Positions 47,769 through 56,753 are shown, counted from the first letter of the stretch. The stretch: DNA of 64,000 bases from Sporosarcina globispora (GCF_001274725.1 NZ_LGUF01000007.1:2711709-2775708); one strand, 5' to 3'. Program-made: numbers and translations. Notes: generated by a model from the letters alone, not told the origin.

Positions 47769-49001
47769 TTAAGCAATGGTCGAAGCTGTTTTTTTCTGTC
47801 TTTTATGACTGGCCTGCAGAACAAATTGATCACGTCCTGCCCCAATTCCGAAGATGGTAAAGATGGCAGTAATGACTATCAGGAATATCAGCGGTACGGT
47901 CCATGAGTGGAACAGATCATACAGTGAGCCGATTAGAATCGGCCCAGCCGCGGCAAGCAGGTAGCCGACCGATTGAGCCATGCCTGACAGGCTCGCAGCC
48001 TGTTTCGCATTTTCTGCACGAAGGCCAATCAGGGTTAAGGAATGGCTGATCGCAGCACCAAGCCCAATCCCGAGGAGAACGATACTGATGTTAGAGATGA
48101 TGGCATTGAAATTTATAAGCAGACCCATTATGCCGGCAAAAGTGAAAATGCCGATGCCAATAGCAATTCCTTTTTGGTTAGGAAGCCGGTCTGCAAGTAC
48201 AGGAATAATAAAGTTAGCAGGGAGTCCTGAAAATTGGAAAACAGTAACCATCCATCCAGCGGCGGCGATTTCTCGACCCTGGCTATGCAGAATTTCAGGA
48301 AGCCAGGTGGTGGTGCTGAAATATACCATTGATTGCAACCCCATAAACAGTGTGACCTGCCACGCGATGGGGGAGGACCAGATAGATGCCTTTGGTGCAG
48401 ATACTTTAGGCGCTTCCGTTTTTTTCTTTCGTAATCTGATCTGCGGAAGCCAGACAAAGAGGGCGATAAGAATTAGGATGGCCCAAATTCCAAGTGATAG
48501 CCTCCACCCTAAGCCAAGGTCCTCTGCCAGAGGGACACTGAATCCTGGCGCAAGTCCTGCACAAATCCCCATTGAAAAAGTATAAATTCCTGTAAGCAGC
48601 CCAACCTTCTGCGGAAACTTTTCCTTGACCATACCCGGTAGAAGCACATTACAAAGACCTACACCTAATCCTATTAAAATAGTTCCTATGTACAGCGGCG
48701 GCAGCATTCCTGAAGACCGTGCTGCTATGCCGGCACCCAAAATAGTCAATCCCAGCAGGATGCTCCACTCACTTCCGAGCTTTTGGGCAACTCTCGGAAC
48801 AAAAGGGGAGAGCAGCGCAAAGGCAACGAGCGGCAGGGTAGTCAGAAGACCTGCTGCACCATTGGAAATTCCCGTTTCTTCCCGGATCGCACTGATTAAT
48901 GGACCGACTGATGTAATGGCTGGCCGTAAGTTAAAAGCCACAAATATGATGCCGGCCATTAGTAAAAGGTTTTTTGAATCAATTTTTTCTATACTTCTCA
49001 A
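47769..49001 (-). CDS. MFS transporter, CynX/NimT (YycB) type
   Basis: 410 residues with 12 transmembrane segments. FNLRPAITSVGPLISAI near the N terminus and LGIGLGAAISHSLTLIGLRA in the second half are typical of the CynX/NimT subfamily, which exports small anions or nitroimidazoles; the true substrate is unknown. I use TTG 49001: AAGGAG (49015-49010) is 8 bases ahead of it, whereas the GTG at 49010 overlaps that ribosome site. It stands alone. Confidence 0.85.
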   Translation of the reverse strand: MRSIEKIDSKNLLLMAGIIFVAFNLRPAITSVGPLISAIREETGISNGAAGLLTTLPLVAFALLSPFVPRVAQKLGSEWSILLGLTILGAGIAARSSGMLPPLYIGTILIGLGVGLCNVLLPGMVKEKFPQKVGLLTGIYTFSMGICAGLAPGFSVPLAEDLGLGWRLSLGIWAILILIALFVWLPQIRLRKKKTEAPKVSAPKASIWSSPIAWQVTLFMGLQSMVYFSTTTWLPEILHSQGREIAAAGWMVTVFQFSGLPANFIIPVLADRLPNQKGIAIGIGIFTFAGIMGLLINFNAIISNISIVLLGIGLGAAISHSLTLIGLRAENAKQAASLSGMAQSVGYLLAAAGPILIGSLYDLFHSWTVPLIFLIVITAIFTIFGIGAGRDQFVLQASHKRQKKTASTIA

Positions 49002-49305
49002 TTCAGACACTCCTTAAAGGTATTTCAAAGATCCTTCGCGGATGGAAAGACAATATTCAGAATAGTATAAATGGTTTTGTGATAAAAGTATATAGTTTTC
49101 AAGGAGATGGAAATTCATTTACAGGTAAGAGGGTTTTCTAAAATCTTATTCATCCTTGATTTACTGTGTTTTATACGGCACTAAGATGTATTTTTTACTG
49201 GAGCCAGTTTAGACGGGCAAATTTCATTTATGGACTGCTTAATATGAATAATTTCGTTAATATGGTAAAAATTATCTTTATCACACTGGTTAGTAGGGAT
49301 TGACT

Positions 49306-50394
49306 ATGAAATATTCTAGGCTTCAAATTTCATTTATGCTGATTTTGTTCACTGGAATATCGAACCATGTCATGATTCTTCCTCACCTTTTAAGAGTGGC
49401 AAATCGTGATGCCTGGGTATGTGCTCTGGCTGCATATGGGATTCTTCTTTTATGGGGGATTCTTATATATGTCTTATTGCGGAGACTTAATGGGGAGAGT
49501 CTATATGGCTGGTCTAAGGACAGGGCAGGAATCTTTATTTCAAAGGGTTTAATGTTTGTGTTTGCTCTGTATTTTTTTGTCACAGGGACCCTGTCATCCT
49601 ATGATTTTATTTTGCTCGTTAAGGTGTACTTTTTGCCCCTTACACCAGGCTGGATCGTGTCTGGCTGCTTTTTCATCCTTTGCATTTGGGCAGCTTTTAA
49701 GGGACTAAAAGTAATTGTTTATGTTTCTGCGGCTCTTTTGCCGATTGTATGGCTTTTAGGATTTTTTGTAGCTTTTGCAACATGGGAAGAAAAAGAATAT
49801 TCTATTTTATTTCCAATTTTAATGGATGGCTTTGAACCGTTAATGAATGGCACTCTTGTGGTTTTAGGAGGAAGTATTGATCTGCTTGTTTTGCTTTTAA
49901 TACAAGATAAATTGCAAAAGTCTTACAAGTATCTCCATATATTGATCTTAATTACAGTGCTATTGGGACTGGTTTTAGGACCAACAATGGGATCCATTGC
50001 GTCGTTTGGCCCGAGTGTCGCTTCGTCTTTCCGTTTTCCCGCATTTGAACAGTGGAGGCTTGTGCAGTTGGGCAGGCAGATTTCGCATTTGGACTTTTTG
50101 GCAGTTTTTCAATTTCTGTCAGGATCTATTATAAAAGTATCATTATGCCTGTTTTTTTTGACTGATCTATTTGAAATAAAAACAAAAAAAACCAATATGT
50201 TTTTATTGCTGATTTTCGGCGGTTTGTTTTCTATCGTTTCGATTGTGCCGTTAAGCGATTTATGGCTTCAAAAAATGATTGCCGGTTACTATTATCCTAT
50301 TTTATTTTTGATGGGTTTCTCAATTTCGCTGTTTTTATTTATTATTAGTTTTTTACCTAAAAAAAAAGGGAGTGCCATTATAAGTGGAGCGTAA
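49306..50394 (+). CDS. Spore germination protein, GerAB/GerKB family
   Basis: 362 residues, ten transmembrane helices of the APC-like germination permease family (RLQISFMLILFTGISNHVMILPHLL at the start; FKGLKVIVYVSAALLPIVW mid). The B subunit of a germinant receptor in the inner spore membrane, thought to bind the germinant. Start at ATG 49306 behind AGGGAT. The 304 bp upstream (49002-49305) hold no other gene. TGAATA at 49245 resembles a forespore sigma-G -35 element, but I find no good -10. Overlaps the A subunit gene by 11 bp. Confidence 0.88.
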   Translation: MKYSRLQISFMLILFTGISNHVMILPHLLRVANRDAWVCALAAYGILLLWGILIYVLLRRLNGESLYGWSKDRAGIFISKGLMFVFALYFFVTGTLSSYDFILLVKVYFLPLTPGWIVSGCFFILCIWAAFKGLKVIVYVSAALLPIVWLLGFFVAFATWEEKEYSILFPILMDGFEPLMNGTLVVLGGSIDLLVLLLIQDKLQKSYKYLHILILITVLLGLVLGPTMGSIASFGPSVASSFRFPAFEQWRLVQLGRQISHLDFLAVFQFLSGSIIKVSLCLFFLTDLFEIKTKKTNMFLLLIFGGLFSIVSIVPLSDLWLQKMIAGYYYPILFLMGFSISLFLFIISFLPKKKGSAIISGA

Positions 50395-51847
50395 AGATGG
50401 ATTATCCCAAAAAATGAATATCCTGGAAAAAGTCTTTTCTTCAGGAGAAATGGAAGAAGAGGTGCTGAAGGATTTCTTCAAGAGTTACTCAGATGTGAAG
50501 GTTACCAAATATAAGCAATCTGAGAAATGCATGGGTGTTATTTATTGCGAAGGGATGGTGGACGGCAGCCAATTAAATGATTATTTTAATCGTGTTACTG
50601 CTTATCTGTCCAATGATGATGAACCATCTGAGCATCACTGTGATCTGCCGCCAATTATTTCGATAAATTCCGTTTCGGTGATGATTGAAAAAGTCTTCTC
50701 GGGGTTTCTTATTTTTTTTAAGGAAAGAAGCAAGTTCTTATGGGCAATAGATATTGCCAATATACCGCAGAGAACTCCTGAAGAATCCAAGACTGAAACT
50801 TCGATTAAAGGGCCGAAAGATGCTTTCACGGAGGAGATTTATACAAATATTTCCTTAATCAGGAAAAGATTAAAAAGTCCTGAGCTTTATAATGAATCTT
50901 TTGTTATAGGATCCTTGAGTAAAACAAAAGTCTCTCTCCTGTATTTGGAAAATAAAGTGAATGAAGCTACACTTGCCGAAATAAAGGAGAGGCTAAATAA
51001 GATCGAAACAGAGAGTATTTTAAGTGCAGGTCAGCTGGAACAGTGGCTTTCAGACCGGACATTCTCCCTATTTCCATTATTTGATTATATTACTCGGCCC
51101 GATTTCACCATTGAATGCATGCTGCGGGGAAGGTTCATAATTTTGGTTGACGGTTCTCCAATGGTATTAATAGGGCCAGCTAATTTAACGGAATTAACAA
51201 AATCTCCAGAGGATATACATTTCCCATATTATTTTGTAATGTTCCAGAGGGGGTTAAGGATAATCGGCATAGTGATTGCCATTTTTCTTCCGGGGTTTTG
51301 GGTGGCTATTGGGAATGTAAATGTGGATCAGCTCCCTTTTCCGCTGCTGGCTACAGTTGTCGTTTCGAGACAGGGACTGCCGATTCCGGGCGGGTTAGAA
51401 GCGTTTTTTATTCTTGGTTTGTTTGAATTATTAAGGGAAGCGGGTGTCAGAATGCCAACTGCAGTTGGCCAGACCATATCGATTGTTGGCGGCCTGATTA
51501 TTGGAGATGCCTCCATCAGGGCTGGTCTTGCTTCACCTACCATTATTGTCATGATCGCTGTAACCGCAGTAGCTACCTATACTTTGGTTAATCAGTCATT
51601 ATCAGGTACAGTTACCGTTCTTCGGTTCGGCACATTACTCATTTCATCCTTTTTAGGGATATATGGTCTATTTATAAGTGCTTTCGCGGTCCTTATTTAC
51701 TTATGTCAATTAGAATCCTTTAAAGTTTCTTATATGGAGCCAATCGTTTCTTTAAAACCTAAAGAAATCCTATCAGCATTGCTGATTAACCCTTTTAAAA
51801 GGCGGGACCTTTCAGCGTCTATGCTAAACAGAGGCAAGAAGAAATGA
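50384..51847 (+). CDS. Spore germination protein, GerAA/GerKA family
   Basis: 487 residues. A soluble N-terminal domain is followed by a membrane domain from about residue 285. Family hallmarks are FPLFDYITRPDFTIECMLRGRF, VDGSPMVLIGPAN and RLPFPLL-like INVDQLPFPLLATVV, plus EAGVRMPTAVGQTISIVGGL. GTG start coupled to the preceding gene. GerAA subunits assemble the oligomeric germinant-receptor channel that releases ions on germinant binding. The order B-A-C here is less common than A-B-C. Confidence 0.92.
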   Translation: MERKDGLSQKMNILEKVFSSGEMEEEVLKDFFKSYSDVKVTKYKQSEKCMGVIYCEGMVDGSQLNDYFNRVTAYLSNDDEPSEHHCDLPPIISINSVSVMIEKVFSGFLIFFKERSKFLWAIDIANIPQRTPEESKTETSIKGPKDAFTEEIYTNISLIRKRLKSPELYNESFVIGSLSKTKVSLLYLENKVNEATLAEIKERLNKIETESILSAGQLEQWLSDRTFSLFPLFDYITRPDFTIECMLRGRFIILVDGSPMVLIGPANLTELTKSPEDIHFPYYFVMFQRGLRIIGIVIAIFLPGFWVAIGNVNVDQLPFPLLATVVVSRQGLPIPGGLEAFFILGLFELLREAGVRMPTAVGQTISIVGGLIIGDASIRAGLASPTIIVMIAVTAVATYTLVNQSLSGTVTVLRFGTLLISSFLGIYGLFISAFAVLIYLCQLESFKVSYMEPIVSLKPKEILSALLINPFKRRDLSASMLNRGKKK

Positions 51848-52995
51848 CAACATATTTATTTAGGGTGCTGTCATATTCGGGAATCATCCTGATCATTCTT
51901 TTCCAGGCAGGTTGTACAGACATAAAAGAGACTCAGGATATGAATTATGCAACTGCTATTGGTGTAGATTTTAAAGATGAAAAATTTCATTGCTATATTC
52001 AATTGGTCGATTTGACGAAGGTGGCAAAAACAGAAGGTCCTAATCCCGGTCCAGCGAAGATGTGGGTGTCGGAGGCTGAAGGTGATACCTTTATTGATGC
52101 CTTTTTTGATATTTACAGGACATCTCAGGAAAGATTCATATGGGCACATGTCACGGCGATTGTCATGAGTGAATCTGCAATAGAGCAGGGAGAAAAGGCG
52201 GTAATTGATGGGCTGACTCGCTATCATGAGTTTCGATTGACACCATGGGTCTATGGGACAAGAGACCCAATCAAAGATATTTTATCAACACCAGGATTCT
52301 ATGGGCAAACGTCCTTAAATACAATCTTGCATCACCCGATGTCAACATTTCATCAAAGTTCTCAATACAAACCCTTACAGTTTTTTAAATATACAAGGCA
52401 ATTATATGAGCCGAATTTTACAGCCTATCTTCCATCCCTCTCGATAAACGACACACAGTGGGAAGAAGGAAAAAAGCCAGAACCTAAACTCACCATTAAT
52501 GGAGCATTTTTTGTTCATAATCAGCATTTTAAGGGATTTTACCCTGAAGGTGATCTGAAGGGACTTAGGTGGCTCTTGCCGAAAATGGAAAGAATCGAAA
52601 TGCTGATCCCAAATGAAGCGGGAAGGGAATTTCTGGCTGTTCTCGCAAACCCCAAGGTAACATATAAAGTAAACGGCTCTAAAATCGATGTGCAAGTTGA
52701 GACCAAAGGATCTTTATCGAATCGTGAGACAAATAAGACAACGAACCTAAAAAAAATGAAAAAAATGACAGAATCGGCCATCAAGAAGGAAATACAGGAA
52801 CTATATGAACTTGGCTTGGCTGAAAATATTGATTTTCTAAACCTGAAGCATGTTCAATACCAGAAGAATGGGAAATTGATAAACAGGAATAAACACCAGG
52901 GCCAAGTGGAATTAAATAGTATAAAAGTGAATGTGAAATTTATTCATTCAGGTGCTTTAAAGAACCGGCTAATTGAGCTGGATAGTCAGAAATAG
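51844..52995 (+). CDS. Spore germination lipoprotein, GerAC family
   Basis: 383 residues. Signal peptide with lipobox FQAGC (Cys24), then CTDIKETQDMNYATAIGVDF, the start of the GerAC domain. FFVHNQHFKGFYPEGDLKGLRWL lies in the middle. The third receptor subunit, on the outer face of the inner spore membrane. ATGA overlap (4 bp) with the A gene. Confidence 0.9.
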   Translation: MTTYLFRVLSYSGIILIILFQAGCTDIKETQDMNYATAIGVDFKDEKFHCYIQLVDLTKVAKTEGPNPGPAKMWVSEAEGDTFIDAFFDIYRTSQERFIWAHVTAIVMSESAIEQGEKAVIDGLTRYHEFRLTPWVYGTRDPIKDILSTPGFYGQTSLNTILHHPMSTFHQSSQYKPLQFFKYTRQLYEPNFTAYLPSLSINDTQWEEGKKPEPKLTINGAFFVHNQHFKGFYPEGDLKGLRWLLPKMERIEMLIPNEAGREFLAVLANPKVTYKVNGSKIDVQVETKGSLSNRETNKTTNLKKMKKMTESAIKKEIQELYELGLAENIDFLNLKHVQYQKNGKLINRNKHQGQVELNSIKVNVKFIHSGALKNRLIELDSQK

Positions 52996-53010
52996 CATAT
53001 ATAACAATGG

Positions 53011-53047
53011 AAAAGCAGGAAAGAGGGGCGGATCCCCTTTTCTGCTT
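53011..53047. terminator. Imperfect terminator between gerC and padR
   Basis: An AAAGCAG...GGGG stem with CCCC...CTGCTT (53011-53047), containing a small bulge. It lies between converging genes and overlaps the padR stop codon. Confidence 0.5.
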
Positions 53048-53555
53048 ATTTCTTTTCCTCCAATGCCTGGAGGATTTTCATAAACCAGTTCATATAAAAT
53101 TCATTTAATCCCTTATAATGCTCCTGGATCAGGTTCGGAATCACAGATTGGTAGTCATGCTGCAGTTCGCTTTCTGCTTTCAACTCGGAGATCCAGGCTT
53201 TAATATGTTCAGATGCTGCAGGAATTTCTGGTGATTCGATAAATAATAGGGCTGGATATAGAGAGCGCGGTTCAGGCATCCGCTTCTTAAATACTTCAAT
53301 GATTTCTTCTGAAAGCTGATGTTTTCCTTCATCAGTAATCTGGTAGACGGTCCGGTTTGGCCGGTTATTCACCTGCTCCTGCTTTTCCGCCTGTATCCAC
53401 TTATGCTTTTCGAGTTTGCGGATCGCGTGATATAAATTGCCGTCCGTAACGGGAAAAAGCTGATCCCATTTGTGTTCTAAAATGACTTTTTTCATTTCAT
53501 ATGGATGGTATTCTTTTTCTTTAAGAAGGCCAAGAATGACAATTTGTATAGACAT
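53046..53555 (-). CDS. PadR-family transcriptional regulator
   Basis: 169 residues. Winged helix at 1-85 (IQIVILGLLKEKEYHPYEMKKVI, then NLYHAIRKLEKHKWI) and a C-terminal helical dimerisation domain (Vir_act_alpha_C type) with LYPALLFIESPEI. I start at ATG 53555 because AAAGGAG is well placed; the frame is open 35 codons further but without a site and across the promoter. Divergent from an SDR gene. The palindrome 53581-53600, repeated at 55226-55245 in front of a second SDR gene, is its probable operator. Confidence 0.88.
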   Translation of the reverse strand: MSIQIVILGLLKEKEYHPYEMKKVILEHKWDQLFPVTDGNLYHAIRKLEKHKWIQAEKQEQVNNRPNRTVYQITDEGKHQLSEEIIEVFKKRMPEPRSLYPALLFIESPEIPAASEHIKAWISELKAESELQHDYQSVIPNLIQEHYKGLNEFYMNWFMKILQALEEKK

Positions 53556-53580
53556 GACTGGTAACTCCTTTTCTAAATGA

Positions 53581-53600
53581 TTACTTTGCACAAAGTAATA
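53581..53600. promoter_or_regulatory. Probable PadR operator 1, inside the SDR promoter
   Basis: ATTACTTTGCACAAAGTAAT: 9-bp arms with a 2-bp centre. It contains the -35 element TTGCAC (53587-53592), which is 17 bp from TATAAT (53610-53615) of the SDR promoter, so binding would block the polymerase. The same 20 bp occur at 55226-55245. Confidence 0.75.
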
Positions 53601-53635
53601 TTTCGTTTTATAATGTATTTGAGGAGGAGATTCAT

Positions 53636-54385
53636 ATGAACTTACATGGAAAAGTTGCATTAATTACAGGCGGTGCCGGCGGTATTGGAAAGGGCATTGC
53701 CACAGCCATGCTGAAACATGGCGCTAAAGTGGTGATTGCTGATATCAATCCGGAAGCCGGTGAAGCGGCTGTACAGGAATTAAGTGAGTTTGGATCCATT
53801 CATTTTATTGAAAAAGACATATCCAGAAAAGAAAATGCCGCCGAGCTTGTGCAGGAGGCAGTCTCACAGTACGGAAAACTGGACATCCTTGTCAACAACG
53901 CGCATGTTTCCAGACAGGTGCCATTTGTGAATACCACATTAGCGGACTTTGAATTATCCTTTAATACAGGATTTTACCCTACTGTAAATTTAATGCAAGC
54001 CTCTTATGAGCAGCTGAAGGAAAACAAAGGATTTGTGATTAACTTTGCTTCAGGTGCCGGCATTTCCGGCCAGGTGAACCAGGCTTCCTATGCATCTGCT
54101 AAAGAAGCGATCCGCGGTTTAACTCGGACCGTTGCAAATGAGTGGGCTAAAGATCAGATTAATGTAAATTTAATTTCACCAATTGCCTATACAGAAGGCG
54201 TGAAAAACTGGAGCCGGAATTTCCCAGATCAATATGAGCAGGTAGTAAACGGTATCCCGCTTGGCCGAATGGGAGATCCAGAAAAGGATATTGGAGAAGT
54301 GGCTGTATTCTTAAGCAGTGAAAGCAGCTCCTATATTACCGGACAAACCATCATGGTAGATGGCGGAACGCAAAAGTTAACATAA
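53636..54385 (+). CDS. Short-chain dehydrogenase/reductase
   Basis: 249 residues, classical SDR. TGGAGGIGKGIA cofactor loop, NNAH in place of the usual NNAG, FASGAGISG with the catalytic Ser, and Tyr-x3-Lys in YASAKEA. It ends SYITGQTIMVDGGTQKLT. GGAGGAG ribosome site. Under PadR control together with the second SDR at 54428; both may detoxify a reactive carbonyl or phenolic inducer. Substrate unknown. Confidence 0.88.
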   Translation: MNLHGKVALITGGAGGIGKGIATAMLKHGAKVVIADINPEAGEAAVQELSEFGSIHFIEKDISRKENAAELVQEAVSQYGKLDILVNNAHVSRQVPFVNTTLADFELSFNTGFYPTVNLMQASYEQLKENKGFVINFASGAGISGQVNQASYASAKEAIRGLTRTVANEWAKDQINVNLISPIAYTEGVKNWSRNFPDQYEQVVNGIPLGRMGDPEKDIGEVAVFLSSESSSYITGQTIMVDGGTQKLT

Positions 54386-54388
54386 GAA

Positions 54389-54418
54389 AAAGAAACTGTC
54401 CGCATGGACAGTTTCTTT
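54389..54418. terminator. Bidirectional terminator between the two SDR genes
   Basis: A perfect 13-bp stem, 54389-54401 with 54406-54418, loop GCAT, flanked by A- and T-rich ends for both converging genes. Confidence 0.85.
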
Positions 54419-54427
54419 AGTTTCAAG

Positions 54428-55162
54428 TTATTGAGCAGAAAAGCCGCCGTCGATAACTAATTCAGCTCCTGTGATATAAGAAGCATCATCTGAAGCTAAG
54501 AAAAGTACGGAGCGTGCCACATCATCAGCTTCACCAAGTCTTTGCAGAGGAGTCGCCTGAATCAATCTTTGCAGTACTTCACTGGATTCTGACAGGTTTT
54601 CTGTCATTGGTGTTTTTATGACACCAGGGAAAACGGCATTAACTCTGATTCCGAATCGGCCAAACTGTGTGCTTGCCGCTCTGGAAATCGCTCTGACCGC
54701 ACCCTTTGAAGCAGTGTATGTGTTTGCCCCCATTCCAACCATGGCTGTATAGCTGGAAATATTAACAACTGAACCGCTTTGCTGATTAACCATCTGTGGA
54801 AGTACATGCTTCATGCCGGCGAATGGTCCAAAGCCATTGATCCGCATCATTAAATCCCAATCCTCAATTGTTACATCATCCATATGTTTTTCACTAGAAA
54901 TGCCGGCATTATTAATTAGAACATCAATTCTTCCATGATCGGCAACAATTTCTTCCACTGCCTTTTTCCAATCATCCTCTGACATGACATTCAGCAATTT
55001 GCCTTCTACCATTTCATGCTGGCTGACAACATCCAAGAGCTCTTTATTAATGTCAGCTGCAATTACATAAGCTCCTTCTTCGACAAGAAGCTCAGTCATG
55101 CGTTTTCCCATGCCGGATGCTCCGCCAGTAACTAATACAATCTTATTATCGAATTTACCCAT
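54428..55162 (-). CDS. Short-chain dehydrogenase/reductase
   Basis: 244 residues, classical SDR. VTGGASGMGKRM cofactor loop, Asp in VIAADINKE suggesting NAD(H), NNAGISSE, Ser in NISSYTAMVG and YTASKGA with catalytic Tyr/Lys. Its promoter (TTGCAC and TATAAT, 16-bp spacer, minus strand) has its -35 inside an exact copy of the PadR palindrome, so it shares control with the SDR at 53636. Confidence 0.88.
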   Translation of the reverse strand: MGKFDNKIVLVTGGASGMGKRMTELLVEEGAYVIAADINKELLDVVSQHEMVEGKLLNVMSEDDWKKAVEEIVADHGRIDVLINNAGISSEKHMDDVTIEDWDLMMRINGFGPFAGMKHVLPQMVNQQSGSVVNISSYTAMVGMGANTYTASKGAVRAISRAASTQFGRFGIRVNAVFPGVIKTPMTENLSESSEVLQRLIQATPLQRLGEADDVARSVLFLASDDASYITGAELVIDGGFSAQ

Positions 55163-55225
55163 TGTTTGTTCCCCCTTTAATTTATCTTTATTTTAAGCGT
55201 TATCATGATCTATTATAATCGATAA

Positions 55226-55245
55226 ATTACTTTGTGCAAAGTAAT
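55226..55245. promoter_or_regulatory. Probable PadR operator 2, inside the second SDR promoter
   Basis: Read on the minus strand it is identical over all 20 bp to 53581-53600 and carries the -35 TTGCAC. The -10 TATAAT is at 55217-55212. Confidence 0.75.
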
Positions 55246-55288
55246 TAGGTTTGGAAAATGACAAGTATTTAGAGATATTACTCAAACA

Positions 55289-55333
55289 TTGAATTAAAGG
55301 GAAAGAATTGGTATAATGAATGACAGTCAGTCA
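55289..55333 (+). promoter_or_regulatory. tetR promoter with TetR operator
   Basis: TTGAAT (55289-55294), 17 bp, TATAAT (55312-55317), followed at 55317-55333 by TGAATGACAGTCAGTCA, a 17-bp palindrome of pattern TGAnTGACnGTCAnTCA. The same site is repeated at 55984-56000 in front of the SMR genes. This indicates autoregulation plus control of the exporter. Confidence 0.75.
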
Positions 55334-55357
55334 ATTTTGGGTAAGGAGGTAAAAATC

Positions 55358-55942
55358 TTGCAGGATCGGCCAGATGATAAATACAGTAGAATACTGAACG
55401 CTTCTATACAGGTTATTTCTGAAAAAGGCCTTGAAAAATCCTCGGTATCAGAGATCGTTAAGAAAGCGGGCATTGCTCAGGGAACGTTCTATTTATATTT
55501 TTCCTCAAAAAGCGATTTGGTTCCTGCAATCGCCAATTCTCTTCTCACCAAGATACTCGATCGCATGAAGAGGAAGGTGCACGGAGGAGAAAGCTTTTGG
55601 AGTACTTTAAATGTTGTCATTAATGAGACCTTTATCGTTACGGAAGAACATAAAGATATCATTGTACTCGTTTACTCAGGGCTTGCTGTCAATCATTCCA
55701 TGGAAAAATGGGAAGAAGTGTACCGGCCATATTACGAATGGCTTGAGATAGAAATCAGTAAGGCTGTTCAAAAGGAAGAAATCAATTCAGACATCAATGT
55801 GAAGTGGACCTCAAGGACCATCATTAATCTTATCGAAAATGCTGCTGAAAGATATTATATTGGCGGCGAGCAGGATGAATCCCTGACTGTTTATAAAGAA
55901 GAGCTTTTTAAATTTATCAGGAAATCATTAATCGCGGGGTAA
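55358..55942 (+). CDS. TetR-family regulator (YvdT-like)
   Basis: 194 residues. N-terminal helix-turn-helix SVSEIVKKAGIAQGTFYLYFSSKSDLVPAI and a ligand-binding helical C-terminal domain. I place the start at TTG 55358: AAGGAGG (55342-55348) is ideal, while the ATG at 55316 overlaps the -10 box and cannot be a start. It precedes a paired small multidrug resistance exporter, the same arrangement as B. subtilis yvdT with yvdS/yvdR. Confidence 0.88.
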   Translation: MQDRPDDKYSRILNASIQVISEKGLEKSSVSEIVKKAGIAQGTFYLYFSSKSDLVPAIANSLLTKILDRMKRKVHGGESFWSTLNVVINETFIVTEEHKDIIVLVYSGLAVNHSMEKWEEVYRPYYEWLEIEISKAVQKEEINSDINVKWTSRTIINLIENAAERYYIGGEQDESLTVYKEELFKFIRKSLIAG

Positions 55943-55983
55943 AATTATTGGACTCCTTCCAATAATTTTTCTTTAAAGAGAAA

Positions 55984-56000
55984 TGACTGACTGTCATTCA
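55984..56000. promoter_or_regulatory. TetR operator of the SMR operon
   Basis: TGACTGACTGTCATTCA, the inverse of the site at 55317-55333 with full identity, 20 bp before the first SMR gene. Confidence 0.75.
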
Positions 56001-56020
56001 TAGGGAGAGGTTGAGAGTAA

Positions 56021-56356
56021 ATGAAATGGATGTTAGTATTTGCAGCCGGCATCCTTGAAGTGATGTGGGCTTCAGGCTTAAAATATGCAGATTCATTACT
56101 GGATTGGACGATTACCACCGTGCTGATTGCAGTAAGTTTCATATTATTGATCCGCTCATATAAGGTCATACCTGTTGCGGCGGCTTATACCGTATTTGTC
56201 GGGATTGGAACTGTAGGCACTTATATTTTAGGTGTCATAATGGGAGAGCCTTTTTCGGTAACTCAAGTATTCTTTTTGATCATATTATTGGCAGGGATCA
56301 TAGGCATGAAGACTTTTACAAAACAGGAAAACACGACAGCAAGAGGTGAATCATGA
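56021..56356 (+). CDS. Paired SMR transporter subunit (SugE/YvdR-like)
   Basis: 111 residues, four transmembrane helices. The essential Glu of helix 1 sits in AGILEVMWASGLKYAD, a form close to the SugE/Gdx branch; IPVAAAYTVFVGIGTVGTY is the helix 3 signature. It forms a hetero-oligomeric drug/proton antiporter with the next gene, which overlaps it. Substrate could be a quaternary ammonium compound or guanidinium. I found no ykkC-type guanidine riboswitch; control is by TetR. Confidence 0.85.
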   Translation: MKWMLVFAAGILEVMWASGLKYADSLLDWTITTVLIAVSFILLIRSYKVIPVAAAYTVFVGIGTVGTYILGVIMGEPFSVTQVFFLIILLAGIIGMKTFTKQENTTARGES

Positions 56357-56670
56357 TGGCTTGGGGATTATTAGTTTTAGCAGGAATCGAAGAGGTGATC
56401 GCCACAATTGCCATGAAATACATGGATGGAACGAGAAAGAAATGGCCCCTTATTGTGATGATAGTGGGTTTTATCTTCTCTTTCTTCTGTTTATCAATGG
56501 CAATGCAAAGGATTCCAGCCGGTGTGGCTTATGCTATCTGGACAGGAGTGGGAAGCATTGGAATTACACTGGCTGGTTTGTTTTGGTTTAAAGAAAAATT
56601 CGGATATAAACAATTTTTATCCTTGGCATTCATTTTAATTGGAGTGATTGGGCTGGGGATGACATCTTAA
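56353..56670 (+). CDS. Paired SMR transporter subunit (YvdS-like)
   Basis: 105 residues, four transmembrane helices, Glu in LAGIEEVIATIAMKYMDG and VAYAIWTGVGSIG in helix 3. ATGATG at 56353 overlaps the stop of the partner, so both are translated together. The two subunits probably insert in opposite orientation, as in YkkCD. Confidence 0.87.
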   Translation: MMAWGLLVLAGIEEVIATIAMKYMDGTRKKWPLIVMIVGFIFSFFCLSMAMQRIPAGVAYAIWTGVGSIGITLAGLFWFKEKFGYKQFLSLAFILIGVIGLGMTS

Positions 56671-56695
56671 GGACTCGTTAAGCTATTATAATAGG

Positions 56696-56729
56696 AAGCA
56701 GACCTGAAATGTGCTGGTCTGCTTTTTTT
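56696..56729 (+). terminator. Terminator after the SMR pair
   Basis: AAGCAGACC (56696-56704) with GGTCTGCTT (56716-56724) and a run of seven T. Confidence 0.85.
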
Positions 56730-56739
56730 GGTAAAATAG

Positions 56740-56753
56740 TTGCAAATTACAAA
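56740..56753. promoter_or_regulatory. Possible MarR operator in front of marR
   Basis: TTGCAAATTACAAA fits the pattern TTGCAnnTTrCAA, shared with the stronger palindrome at 57255-57271. Confidence 0.35.

Noticed and set aside
55943..56020. Guanidine (ykkC) riboswitch before the SMR genes
   Set aside because: The leader is under 80 bp and consists of the TetR operator; no conserved ykkC motifs are seen.
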